From positions 1 to 48,674 of the forward strand of contig JAOMJV010000006.1 in NCBI GenBank assembly GCA_028351415.1: DNA of 48,674 nt, in the 5' to 3' direction. The notes beneath the pieces are model-generated. The model saw only the letters and a list, made by a program, of their open reading frames with translations, ran no database searches and was not told where the DNA came from. Of this stretch, positions 39,165 through 47,738 are shown one piece after another; position 1 is the first letter of the stretch; each line of letters begins with the position of its first letter. Position numbers and translations under genes: made by a program. This stretch comes from Candidatus Nitrosopumilus sp. (GTDB lineage: Archaea > Thermoproteota > Nitrososphaeria > Nitrososphaerales > Nitrosopumilaceae).

Positions 39165-42100
39165 TTAATCAAACGCATCATATGGTTCAATAGATTCCAC
39201 AGTAGTTTTATTATCTTTAATCCACTCCAGAGTTTTTACAAAAGAATCTGCAAGTTCAATTGTAGTTAACACAGGAATACCTAATTCTAAAGATTTTCGT
39301 CTAATTTGATACTCATCATCTAACATTCCAACATATTTTTCTAAAGTTGAAGTACTAGGAATATTAATTATAAAATCAATTTTTCGATCATAAAGTAAAT
39401 CAGAGATATTGGGTTTTCTTTCAGGTTCTGAGATTTTATGAACAATTTCAACTTCACCTATTTTTTCTTCAAAAAATTCTGCAGTATGTTCAGTTGCTAA
39501 AATTCTAAATCCTAAATGTTTAAGTTTTGCAATTGATGATAGTAATTTTTCTTTATTTTCAGAACCTCCAACAGTTACAAGTGCAGATCCTTTACTAGGT
39601 AAATTATAGCCTACAGAAGTTAGTCCCTTAGATAGTGCATCATAGAAACTATTTCCAAAACATGCGGCTTCTCCAGTGGATTGCATTTCAACACCCAATG
39701 CAATATCTGCACCTTCTAGTTGCATAAAAGAAAATTGAGGAACTTTAATTCCATAATTAGTAATTTTTTGCCATTTATTTTCAGGTATTTTAGGCAGAGG
39801 TTTATTCAAGATAGCCTTAGATGCCAAAGAAATTAAGTTTAATTTCACAAGTTTAGAAACAAAAGGCATTGACCGTGATGCTCTAATATTAAGTTCAATC
39901 ACATAAACATGATCATCATAAACTAAAAATTGAAGATTAAATGGTCCACGGACATTAAACGTTAATGCAATTTTTTTTGTATATTCAGTTATAGTTTCAA
40001 TTATCTTATTACTTAATCTCCAAGGTGGAATCACCATCATAGCATCACCAGAATGAACTCCCGCACTATCAATATGTTCAACAATTGCACCAATTACAAC
40101 TTGTTCGCCATTACTAACTCCATCCACATCAACTTCAAGTGAATTTAACATGAATTTGGAAATAACAACAGGATGATCAGGAGATACATCAGTAGCTTCT
40201 TTGACATATGTTTTTAATTCATCTTGGGACCAAACAACTTTCATTGCAGCTCCAGATAAAACATATGAGGGTCTAACAAGCACAGGGAATTCAACATCTT
40301 GTGCAAAAGTTTTAGCTTCATTAAGATTTGAAAATGCTTGCCAACGAGGTTGTGGAATGTGAAGCTTATCAAGTTCAGCACTAAATTTTGAACGATCTTC
40401 AGCTCTATCAACATCATGTGCACTAGTTCCCAAAATTTCTATGCCATGTTGTGCAAGTCCAGGAGTAAGATTATTTGCAGTTTGTCCACCAACACATGTA
40501 ATGATACCTTTTGGATTTTCAAATTCAGTGATATCTAAAATTCTTTCTTGAGTTAACTCTTCAAAGTAAAGTCTTGTACAAATATCATAATCAGTTGAAA
40601 CAGTTTCAGGATTACAATTTACTACACAAACATTTTTTTCGCCGTTTTCCTGTAGCCCCCAAACCATGTTGACAGTGCCCCAATCAAATTCAACACTACT
40701 TCCAATTCGATATGGACCTGCACCAAGTACAATTATTGCTTTTTCATCTTCAGGTATTGTGACATCATTAGAATGTCCACCATAAGTCAAGTACAGGTAA
40801 TTAGTAACTGCAGGCCACTCAGCAGCAAGAGTATCAATTTGTTTTACAGATGGAATTACGCCTAAATTTTTTCGTAGTGTGCGTATTTCATCAGGAGTTG
40901 TATCTTTTGCACGTGCAATTTGTTTATCAGCAAAACCCATTTTTTTAGCCTCCCAGAGTAGTGATTCATCAAGATCTGAATTTTTTAATTTATCTTCAAT
41001 ATCTACAATGTTTTGAATTTTTTCTATAAACCAAGGATCAACTGTAGATAATGCATAAATCCGTTTTACTGAAATTTTCATTTTAAGTGCAATTGCAACA
41101 TGATAAAGGATATGATCATCATGATGAGAAAGTTTGTGTTCAATTTCTTCCTCAGTATATGTAACACCAGTATTACGATTCAAAACCAAACCATCGTTTC
41201 CAATATCTAACATTCGAATTGCTTTTTGAAATGATTCCTCAAAAGTTCTACCAATAGCCATAACCTCACCAACAGATTTCATAGTAGGTCCTAGTCTTCG
41301 ATTTACAAGTTCAAACTTTTCAAAATCCCATCTAGGATGTTTGCATACAACATAATCTAACGAAGGTTCAAAACAAGCAGTGGTATTTTGTGTAATTCGA
41401 TTTACAAGTTCAGATAAATTGTATCCCAATCCAATCTTTGCAGACATGTATGCCAACGGATATCCAGTTGCCTTACTTGCAAGTGCAGATGAACGTGAAA
41501 GGCGAGGATTAATTTCAATTGCAACATACCTATCAGAATCAGGATCAAGAGCATATTGAATATTACATTCTCCAACAATTCCAACATGTTTTGTTGCACG
41601 TAATGCAGCAGTACGCAACATATGGTATTCATGATTATCAATAGTTTGAGATGGCGCAACTACAATGTTATCACCAGTATGTACTTTCATAGAAAGGACA
41701 TTCTCCATATTACAAACAATCACATTGTTTCCATCATAATCTTGCATTACCTCATATTCAATCTGTTTCCAATGACCAATGTATTCCTCAACTAGTACTT
41801 GGTTAACGAGGCTAGCCTTTAGACCTCGTTCAACAATTTCATGAAGTTCAATTTCATTATATGCAACACCACCGCCTCGACCGCCCAAAGTATATGCAAC
41901 TCTGACAATTACAGGATAGGATAATTCTTCTGCAGTCTTTTTTGCATCCTCAAAATTATTCACGGTGCGACTTTTCAACACAGGCATCCCGCATTGTTTC
42001 ATGGAGTCCTTGAAGAGTTGCCTATCTTCAGTATTTTTAATTCCAGGAATTTGAGTTCCAAGTACTTTAACACCATATTTTTGTAAAATTCCAGAATCAT

Positions 42101-42407
42101 CAAGATTTACCCCACAATTTAGTGCAGTTTGGCCACCATATGCCAACATAATTCCATCTGGTCTTTCTTTTTCAATAATTGATTCAACATATTCAGCATT
42201 TACAGGAAGTAAGTACACTTTATCTGCAAATCTAGTATCAGTTTGTATTGTAGCAACATTTGGGTTTATCAGTACACTATTGATTCCATCTTCATGTATT
42301 GCTTTAAGACATTGACTTCCAGAATAATCAAATTCACCAGCTTCTCCAATTTTGATTGGACCGCTTCCAAGTACAAGTATCTTTTTTAGAGATTCATTCT
42401 TAGGCAA
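39165..42407 (-). CDS. carB: Carbamoyl-phosphate synthase large subunit
   Basis: A 1080-residue enzyme of standard length with two ATP-grasp halves (about 1-550 and 551-940), and a C-terminal allosteric MGS-like domain. N-terminal KILVLGSGPIKIGEAGEFDYSG and second-half AIIVLGAGPYRIGSSVEFDW mark the repeats. It makes carbamoyl phosphate for arginine and pyrimidines from ammonia delivered by CarA. The start is TTG 42407, 8 bases inside the end of carA, so translation is coupled. Confidence 0.97.
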   Translation of the reverse strand: MPKNESLKKILVLGSGPIKIGEAGEFDYSGSQCLKAIHEDGINSVLINPNVATIQTDTRFADKVYLLPVNAEYVESIIEKERPDGIMLAYGGQTALNCGVNLDDSGILQKYGVKVLGTQIPGIKNTEDRQLFKDSMKQCGMPVLKSRTVNNFEDAKKTAEELSYPVIVRVAYTLGGRGGGVAYNEIELHEIVERGLKASLVNQVLVEEYIGHWKQIEYEVMQDYDGNNVIVCNMENVLSMKVHTGDNIVVAPSQTIDNHEYHMLRTAALRATKHVGIVGECNIQYALDPDSDRYVAIEINPRLSRSSALASKATGYPLAYMSAKIGLGYNLSELVNRITQNTTACFEPSLDYVVCKHPRWDFEKFELVNRRLGPTMKSVGEVMAIGRTFEESFQKAIRMLDIGNDGLVLNRNTGVTYTEEEIEHKLSHHDDHILYHVAIALKMKISVKRIYALSTVDPWFIEKIQNIVDIEDKLKNSDLDESLLWEAKKMGFADKQIARAKDTTPDEIRTLRKNLGVIPSVKQIDTLAAEWPAVTNYLYLTYGGHSNDVTIPEDEKAIIVLGAGPYRIGSSVEFDWGTVNMVWGLQENGEKNVCVVNCNPETVSTDYDICTRLYFEELTQERILDITEFENPKGIITCVGGQTANNLTPGLAQHGIEILGTSAHDVDRAEDRSKFSAELDKLHIPQPRWQAFSNLNEAKTFAQDVEFPVLVRPSYVLSGAAMKVVWSQDELKTYVKEATDVSPDHPVVISKFMLNSLEVDVDGVSNGEQVVIGAIVEHIDSAGVHSGDAMMVIPPWRLSNKIIETITEYTKKIALTFNVRGPFNLQFLVYDDHVYVIELNIRASRSMPFVSKLVKLNLISLASKAILNKPLPKIPENKWQKITNYGIKVPQFSFMQLEGADIALGVEMQSTGEAACFGNSFYDALSKGLTSVGYNLPSKGSALVTVGGSENKEKLLSSIAKLKHLGFRILATEHTAEFFEEKIGEVEIVHKISEPERKPNISDLLYDRKIDFIINIPSTSTLEKYVGMLDDEYQIRRKSLELGIPVLTTIELADSFVKTLEWIKDNKTTVESIEPYDAFD

Positions 42408-43551
42408 TTTTTTTTGACTCCATTAAATTTTTTAATTCTTCAAAAATAAATTTGCAGTCATTAGGACCAGGGGCAGCTTCTGGATGAAATTGGACTGCAA
42501 AGCAATTTTGGTTTTTATGTTTTATTCCTTCAACGGTATTATCATCAGCATTTGTAAACCATAAATTAAAATCAGATTTTTCAAGAGATTCAGGAGTTAT
42601 ACCGTAACCATGGTTTTGGCTAGTTACATAGACTTGGTTGTTTTCAAGATTAACGCAAGGTTTGTTTTGTCCCCTATGCCCATACTTTAATTTGTAAGTT
42701 TCAGTATTTCCAGCAATACCAATAATTTGTGCACCTAAACATATACCCAATGTAGGAATGTTGTTTTCAATTAATTTTTTTACAGCAGTAATTGTGTCAG
42801 GACATTTTTGTGGATCACCAGGACCACTACTAAGTACAACTCCTTTTGGCTTGTAAGACATTATTTTTTCATAAGAAGTATTCCAAGGAACTAAAATTAC
42901 CTTATACCCAATTTCTCGAATGTTTCTTATAATTGCATTTTTCGCACCAGTGTCTACTACAACAACACACTGTTCCTGATCACCATAAATTTTCTCATGT
43001 TCTGTAGATACAACATCCATAAATTGTTCAGAGTCATAATGAGTTGCAGACGCAAGTTGTTTTTTTATATCTTCAACATTAATTTCAGAATCAGATACAA
43101 CTAATGCAGCCATCATAACACCACTATTTCGAAGCTTCATAGTTAATTCACGAGTATCGATTCCAGAAATTCCAGGAATTTTTTCATTATACATCCACTC
43201 ATCCAAGGTCATCGATAAATTCCAGTGACTTGCAGTTAGAGATAATTCATGAACTACCAATCCACGAACTTGGATTTTGTTTGATTCAAAAAATTTAGAA
43301 ACTCCATCTTCATCATTAATCGAAGGATCAGGAACTCCATAATTTCCAACTAGCGGATATGTTAAAGTCAGTAGTTGGCCATTGTATGAGGGGTCAGTAA
43401 GAGCTTCAGTATAACCCACCATTCCAGTATTAAATACAATTTCGCCAAAAGTTGTTGTGGAAAAACCAAATCCTTCGCCATCAAGAACAGTTCCATCGTC
43501 AAAAATTAGCTTTCCAAACTTTTTTGCGTGATTTGATTTTTTTGTAGTAAT
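42400..43551 (-). CDS. carA: Carbamoyl-phosphate synthase small subunit, non-standard start
   Basis: A glutamine amidotransferase subunit of about 383 residues. Its C-terminal half has the catalytic cysteine (LGICLGAQIIG) and late histidine/glutamate (QFHPEAAPG). The frame with the conserved N-terminal KLIFDDGTVLDGEGFGFSTTTFGEIVFNTGMVGY (in pieces) extends well upstream of the first ATG at 43422, but no ATG, GTG or TTG exists in frame as far as the stop near 43627. An ATT at 43551 (protein then starts I/M-TTKKS) is the best candidate. A TATA-like box at 43582-43590 lies about 35 nt ahead. Confidence 0.88.
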   Translation of the reverse strand: MTTKKSNHAKKFGKLIFDDGTVLDGEGFGFSTTTFGEIVFNTGMVGYTEALTDPSYNGQLLTLTYPLVGNYGVPDPSINDEDGVSKFFESNKIQVRGLVVHELSLTASHWNLSMTLDEWMYNEKIPGISGIDTRELTMKLRNSGVMMAALVVSDSEINVEDIKKQLASATHYDSEQFMDVVSTEHEKIYGDQEQCVVVVDTGAKNAIIRNIREIGYKVILVPWNTSYEKIMSYKPKGVVLSSGPGDPQKCPDTITAVKKLIENNIPTLGICLGAQIIGIAGNTETYKLKYGHRGQNKPCVNLENNQVYVTSQNHGYGITPESLEKSDFNLWFTNADDNTVEGIKHKNQNCFAVQFHPEAAPGPNDCKFIFEELKNLMESKKIA

Positions 43552-43581
43552 TGTGAACCCTCGTAAAGTCCTAATCGAAGT

Positions 43582-43590
43582 GAATTTAAG
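43582..43590 (-). promoter_or_regulatory. TATA-like box of the carAB operon
   Basis: Reads cttaaattc on the minus strand. It predicts a transcription start near 43560, about 9 nt upstream of the proposed ATT start codon of carA. Confidence 0.4.
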
Positions 43591-43642
43591 TTTTATGTGA
43601 AATACAGATAAAAATATTTGATCGCACTAAAAAGTCAAATAA

Positions 43643-44836
43643 TCAGAGTGCTTGGAACTCTTCGCTCCATTTATGATAAGCGCGAATCATCTCAGTAGAA
43701 ACACTTGGTTTTCTCCTAGACATGATGTCTTTGAAATCAGCTGTGGTGAGTTCTCGTGGCTGTATTGGATCTTCACCCTCAACAGGTTCATGGTAATTAG
43801 GGGCATTAAAAATTTCATGAACAGTCTTGATTTGTGCTGCCTGACAAACATCCTTGATGTCACTTGCACTGTATCCATCAAATAATTTGGCAAGTTGAGT
43901 GTTATCAAGATTGTAGTTTTTATTTAGAGGTGCAGTGTATTGTGAAAAAAGACTTTCTCTAGCTTCCAGTGTAGGTAATGAAACATAAATTCTCTTTTGG
44001 AATCTTCTAAGGAAAGGTGTATCGAGACTCCAAGGTTTGTTAGTAGCTCCAACAACATAAAGCATCAATTGTTTCCCTTTACCATTTACACCATCCATCT
44101 CAGTAAGGAACTGATTTCTAGATCTAACTTCTCCGCCAACTTCACTATTTCTAGCACCAAGCAGGGAATCAACTTCATCAACAAATAAAATTACAGGTTT
44201 GCCTTCTTTCTCAGCATATTGCCTGGCCATAGCAAATAATTTTGAAACATTTTTTTCAGCTTCTCCTAACCATTTACTCATCAAAGAAGACGCATCAACA
44301 TTAATGAAATAACCATCCATCTCATTTGCAGTTGCAGCTGCAAGCATAGTTTTTCCAGTGCCAGGTGGGCCATAGAGCAACATGCCTTTTGGCCATCCAA
44401 GAGGAAATAGATCAGGTCTTTTTGTAGGATAGACAATAGATTCACGTAGTGCACTTTTAGCCTCATCTAATCCAATAACTTGGTCCCAAGTTACATCAGG
44501 TTTTTCTTTCATCACAAGATCTTCAAAATCATTTTCATTTTCTTGTCTTTTTACAGATGCTTTTTGGTCAGATTCAGAAGCTTTAGGATCTACTGCAGGC
44601 TCTACACCATGTGCTTGTTGTAATGCACCAATTCTACTATGGTAAGAATTGCATCTATCTTTGTAGATATTATTTAATTTACTATTTGGATATAATTGTA
44701 ATAATTTTACAAGAGCGTCTATTGCATGTTGATAATGAGTGATAGCCATTCCACGTGCGCCTTGGGAATCAAATTTTATTGCCTCAGAAGCATATTTGCT
44801 TGCTGTATTTTCTAATTCTTGCGGTGCTAAACTCAT
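43643..44836 (-). CDS. cdvC: CdvC, Vps4-type AAA ATPase of cell division
   Basis: A 397-residue AAA ATPase. Residues 1-75 form an MIT domain, which binds CdvB/ESCRT-III tails; an acidic linker follows; Walker A is G156-P-P-G-T-G-K-T163 and Walker B ILFVDEVD (216-223). A C-terminal helix resembling the Vps4 C-terminal helix is present (STEMIRAYHKWSEEF). CdvC disassembles ESCRT-III polymers in cytokinesis. It is third in a tight operon behind two genes at 44842-45896, with a 5-base gap, so those two probably act with it. Confidence 0.95.
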   Translation of the reverse strand: MSLAPQELENTASKYASEAIKFDSQGARGMAITHYQHAIDALVKLLQLYPNSKLNNIYKDRCNSYHSRIGALQQAHGVEPAVDPKASESDQKASVKRQENENDFEDLVMKEKPDVTWDQVIGLDEAKSALRESIVYPTKRPDLFPLGWPKGMLLYGPPGTGKTMLAAATANEMDGYFINVDASSLMSKWLGEAEKNVSKLFAMARQYAEKEGKPVILFVDEVDSLLGARNSEVGGEVRSRNQFLTEMDGVNGKGKQLMLYVVGATNKPWSLDTPFLRRFQKRIYVSLPTLEARESLFSQYTAPLNKNYNLDNTQLAKLFDGYSASDIKDVCQAAQIKTVHEIFNAPNYHEPVEGEDPIQPRELTTADFKDIMSRRKPSVSTEMIRAYHKWSEEFQAL

Positions 44837-44841
44837 ATCAA

Positions 44842-45330
44842 TTACCTTGTATTATGTTCTGAAGAATTTTGTTGGTATTCTACAGTGTTAATCTCTGTAA
44901 CAAAATTGGTTAAATTAATTCCACCTGTTTCATTATGACTGTAGTCAGGACCATCACAGTAATTTTTTTTAAGGTTCGATTCATCATCAATGCGCATATG
45001 CAGATCTTTGACTTTGTTAATAGAATCTTCAGCTGAAAGGATTAATTCAGAAATTTCATCATCCAAATTACTCATAGAATTAGCCGTATCTGTAATAATA
45101 GATGTAAAATACTCTAAAATTGAACGCATTTCCTTCTTATCAGCATATTTGCACAGCATAAAATCAGCAATTCCAACAATCTTGTCTAAATCTTGTAATT
45201 CATCTAAAGTTAATTTATCAACATTGTTACTATCTGAGGGTTTTACTTCAGATAGTTTTTTATCAATGATTGAAGAAAGTGAGCGAATACGTTCAATATC
45301 TTTTAAAAAATTACGTTTAGAATTTAGCAT
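44842..45330 (-). CDS. Unknown helical protein upstream of cdvC
   Basis: A 162-residue protein with long predicted helices (NFLKDIERIRSLSSIIDKKL, EMRSILEYFTSIITDTANSM, EISELILSAEDSINKVKDLH) and a polar, unstructured C-terminal tail of about 45 residues with several N and T. It is 2 bases behind the ESCRT-III-like gene and 5 bases ahead of cdvC. A helical core plus flexible tail is compatible with an ESCRT-III-like or adaptor protein, but I see no direct family match. No MIM-like proline motif is evident. Confidence 0.6.
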   Translation of the reverse strand: MLNSKRNFLKDIERIRSLSSIIDKKLSEVKPSDSNNVDKLTLDELQDLDKIVGIADFMLCKYADKKEMRSILEYFTSIITDTANSMSNLDDEISELILSAEDSINKVKDLHMRIDDESNLKKNYCDGPDYSHNETGGINLTNFVTEINTVEYQQNSSEHNTR

Positions 45331-45332
45331 TA

Positions 45333-45896
45333 TCAGACATTAGATAATTTAAAAAAATCAACAAGAGGGTACTGCTTATTTAATTTAGAGTCTGCCATCA
45401 ATTTTACTTCATCAAGTAACATTGCAGATTTATCATTACATTTACTAAAATCAAATCTTGCCTTAGTAAGAGCAGCAGAATCCAATACAATACTACCCAA
45501 ATGTACAGATAATTCAGATAGTTTTTGACTAGAAATAGGAGAAATAACAAATAATTTAGCACTGACAGTTCTAATCATAGGAATAGAAGAAGGTAAAATT
45601 TTAGGAATGCTATGTATTCCAGAGATAGAACCAATTTGATTTTTAATTTGAAGTAATACATCCAAAGAAAAAACTATCAGTTGTTCCATTCTCATACTTT
45701 TGAGATGGGAGTTATCCATCTCATCAAAATCAGTAACAAGGTATTGGTTTAAATTTTTTAAATCAGTTCTATGTTTTTCAAGAACGTCAATAATGCCAGC
45801 GAGTAAATTAATAGAATAATCTAATCGAGGTACAAGGGTTACAGAATGAGAAATATTTTCAAATCCTAGTGTATCAATACTACATTTTACTAACAT
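45333..45896 (-). CDS. Divergent ESCRT-III/CdvB-like protein
   Basis: A 187-residue helical protein heading the cdvC operon. Its layout follows the thaumarchaeal CdvB core as I remember it: an N-terminal PRL followed by a long first helix (DYSINLLAGIIDVLEKHRTDL), a second helix, a third region with RMEQLIVFSLDVLLQIKNQIG, a hinge with IPKILPSSIPMIRTVS, and a helix with LSELSVHLGSIVLDSAAL, ending DEVKLMADSKLNKQYP. Clear MIM2 tail is lacking. Sequence identity to CdvB looks low, so this is pattern-based inference. Its ATG follows an AT-rich promoter region at 45913-45925. Confidence 0.6.
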   Translation of the reverse strand: MLVKCSIDTLGFENISHSVTLVPRLDYSINLLAGIIDVLEKHRTDLKNLNQYLVTDFDEMDNSHLKSMRMEQLIVFSLDVLLQIKNQIGSISGIHSIPKILPSSIPMIRTVSAKLFVISPISSQKLSELSVHLGSIVLDSAALTKARFDFSKCNDKSAMLLDEVKLMADSKLNKQYPLVDFFKLSNV

Positions 45897-45932
45897 GTCA
45901 CATTGTTAAACCATATTTTGTATTTGAGGGCA

Positions 45933-45965
45933 GTGTAACAATTATTTTAGTAACCATAGTTACAC
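45933..45965. promoter_or_regulatory. Inverted repeat between the cdvC operon and trmB-like gene
   Basis: gtgtaac (45933-45939) and gttacac (45959-45965) are perfect reverse complements. The right arm also pairs with a closer gtaac at 45950-45954, giving gtaac-cata-gttac. It lies upstream of the divergent starts at 45896 and 46056, where a regulator such as the TrmB-type protein could bind. The role is inferred from position only. Confidence 0.5.
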
Positions 45966-46055
45966 CTACCAAGGGATACAATTTTAAAAAAAATTAAGCA
46001 ATTGTGTAAAGGAATTTAGCTCTCAATTTTACCTAATAAGAAATCAAGGAAAAAC

Positions 46056-47216
46056 ATGGTAAATGAACAAGTATTAACAGTCAGTTTAGAGGAATTTGGG
46101 CTCAGTAAATATGAATCTCAGGCATACGTAGCATTAATCTCCAAAGGAACCATTTCAGCAAGTGAGTTAGCATATTATTCAGAAGTTCCAAGGACAAAAA
46201 TTTATCCAACTTTGTTAAAATTAGAAAATAAAAAATTAGCCATCATATCAAAAAGTAAGCCAATAATGTGTACTGCAATTTCACCAGAGGATGCATTTGA
46301 TGGAGTGATTCATGAACAAATTAACAAAATTAATGCCATGAATACACTAGTATCTAATTTAAAAAAAACAAGTGAAGAAAGTAGAAAGTCAAGAGGATCA
46401 GAAGAAAAAAGATATTTCCACATTAGTGCAAACAAAGTTTTAACTCAACTTCAAACAATGATCGAAGGATCAAAATTGTCAATTAAAATAATGACGGACC
46501 AAGGAGGGTTCGGATTACTAGCTGAATGTAAAGAACAACTGGTAGGAGTAATTCGTAGAAATCTAGATGTCAAAGTAATTATTCCATCAACACAAATTTG
46601 TTCAGAATCGTATAGATCAATTCCAGACGGGGTGGAAATTAAAACATCAGACATTACACAAAATTGTTTTATTTTTGATGAAACTGAATTATTAATGATA
46701 AATAATGACAACGGGAAAGGAGCAATATTTTCATCAACAGAAATATTAGGAATTAATCAAGAAAAAGTATTTTCAAATATTTGGAAAAATTCAGTTAAAA
46801 CAAAGGTTGTAGCAGATATGACAAAAGCAGATGCACAGGAAATTTATAAAATTATAAAAATAATTAATGAAACAGGTTTAAGATATATTCTAAATTCTAC
46901 AAGGGAATCAAAAAAAATAGAAATAGACTTTCTAAAATTATTAGAAAAAAACGGAATACAATTGAAAGCAAAATCACTAGACGATATTATTGAAATAATG
47001 GATGCAATTATACAAATCACATGTTCAGGACATGTTAATTTTGAAGCAAATACAAAAAATATTACGATAGAATCAAAACTGAATAACGGATATTCACTAC
47101 CATGGGTTTCAATTTTAGAAGGATATTTACAAAAACAAGGTTACAAAACAAGAACGGTATACCAAAATAATTCTAGTAAAGGGGAAAAAACACACATAAA
47201 AATAAGTAAAAACTAA
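46056..47216 (+). CDS. TrmB-family transcription regulator
   Basis: A 386-residue protein. An N-terminal TrmB winged helix-turn-helix (LEEFGLSKYESQAYVALISKGTISASELAYYSEVPRTKIYPTLLKLE, in pieces, about 9-60) is followed by a coiled linker, a PLD-like/TrmB-regulatory middle domain (IKIMTDQGGFG, VKVIIPSTQ, about 140-250) and an extra C-terminal region of about 110 residues. Family members sense sugars or metabolites and act as repressors or activators. It is divergent from the cdvC operon, sharing about 160 bases of control region, which suggests it may regulate that operon or itself. Confidence 0.85.
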   Translation: MVNEQVLTVSLEEFGLSKYESQAYVALISKGTISASELAYYSEVPRTKIYPTLLKLENKKLAIISKSKPIMCTAISPEDAFDGVIHEQINKINAMNTLVSNLKKTSEESRKSRGSEEKRYFHISANKVLTQLQTMIEGSKLSIKIMTDQGGFGLLAECKEQLVGVIRRNLDVKVIIPSTQICSESYRSIPDGVEIKTSDITQNCFIFDETELLMINNDNGKGAIFSSTEILGINQEKVFSNIWKNSVKTKVVADMTKADAQEIYKIIKIINETGLRYILNSTRESKKIEIDFLKLLEKNGIQLKAKSLDDIIEIMDAIIQITCSGHVNFEANTKNITIESKLNNGYSLPWVSILEGYLQKQGYKTRTVYQNNSSKGEKTHIKISKN

Positions 47217-47236
47217 AATCAGCCTCAAAAAATGAC

Positions 47237-47698
47237 ATGATATTGATTGAAGAAAAATTAAAAACACTAGAAATCACACTTCCAACCCCTCCAACTCCAG
47301 CAGGATCATATGTTCCTGCAATAAAAACAGGGAATTTACTATTCATCTCTGGACAAATTCCGATGGAAGAGGGTAAAGTGATCTTTACAGGAAAAGTTAC
47401 AGATGATAATATAGAAACAGCTAAAAAATCAGCAAAAATGTGTGCAATTAATCTTTTAGCTCAAATGAAAAGAGAATTAGGTAGTTTAGATAAAGTTACA
47501 AAAATTGTCAGAATATCAGGATTTGTAAATTCAGATCCAGAGTTCTATCAGCATCCTAAAATAATTAATGCAGCGTCAGATCTATTCTTTGAAATATTTG
47601 GAGATAAAGGAAAGCATTCTAGAATTGCAGTTGGAGTATCCGTTTTACCATTAAATTCCATGACAGAAATAGATGCCATAGTTGAATTTTCAGAATAA
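47237..47698 (+). CDS. RidA-family (YjgF/YER057c) protein
   Basis: A 153-residue protein with the Rid fold: PAGSYVPAIKTGNLLFISGQIP, the central helix, KIVRISGFVNSDPEFYQHPKIINAASDLFFEIFGD, and HSRIAVGVSVLPLNSMTEIDAIVEF. Conserved R in SRIAVGVSVLP is the family's active-site arginine. Rid proteins hydrolyse reactive enamine/imine intermediates of PLP enzymes. It has a slightly long N terminus (about 20 residues) and follows the TrmB gene by 20 bases on the same strand. Confidence 0.9.
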   Translation: MILIEEKLKTLEITLPTPPTPAGSYVPAIKTGNLLFISGQIPMEEGKVIFTGKVTDDNIETAKKSAKMCAINLLAQMKRELGSLDKVTKIVRISGFVNSDPEFYQHPKIINAASDLFFEIFGDKGKHSRIAVGVSVLPLNSMTEIDAIVEFSE

Positions 47699-47738
47699 AG
47701 TAAAACTTAATTTAAAAATTAACAAATAATTAGAAAAA

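Noticed and set aside
43422-43422. Starting carA at the first in-frame ATG
   Set aside because: This would remove about 43 conserved N-terminal residues, so a non-standard start upstream is more likely.
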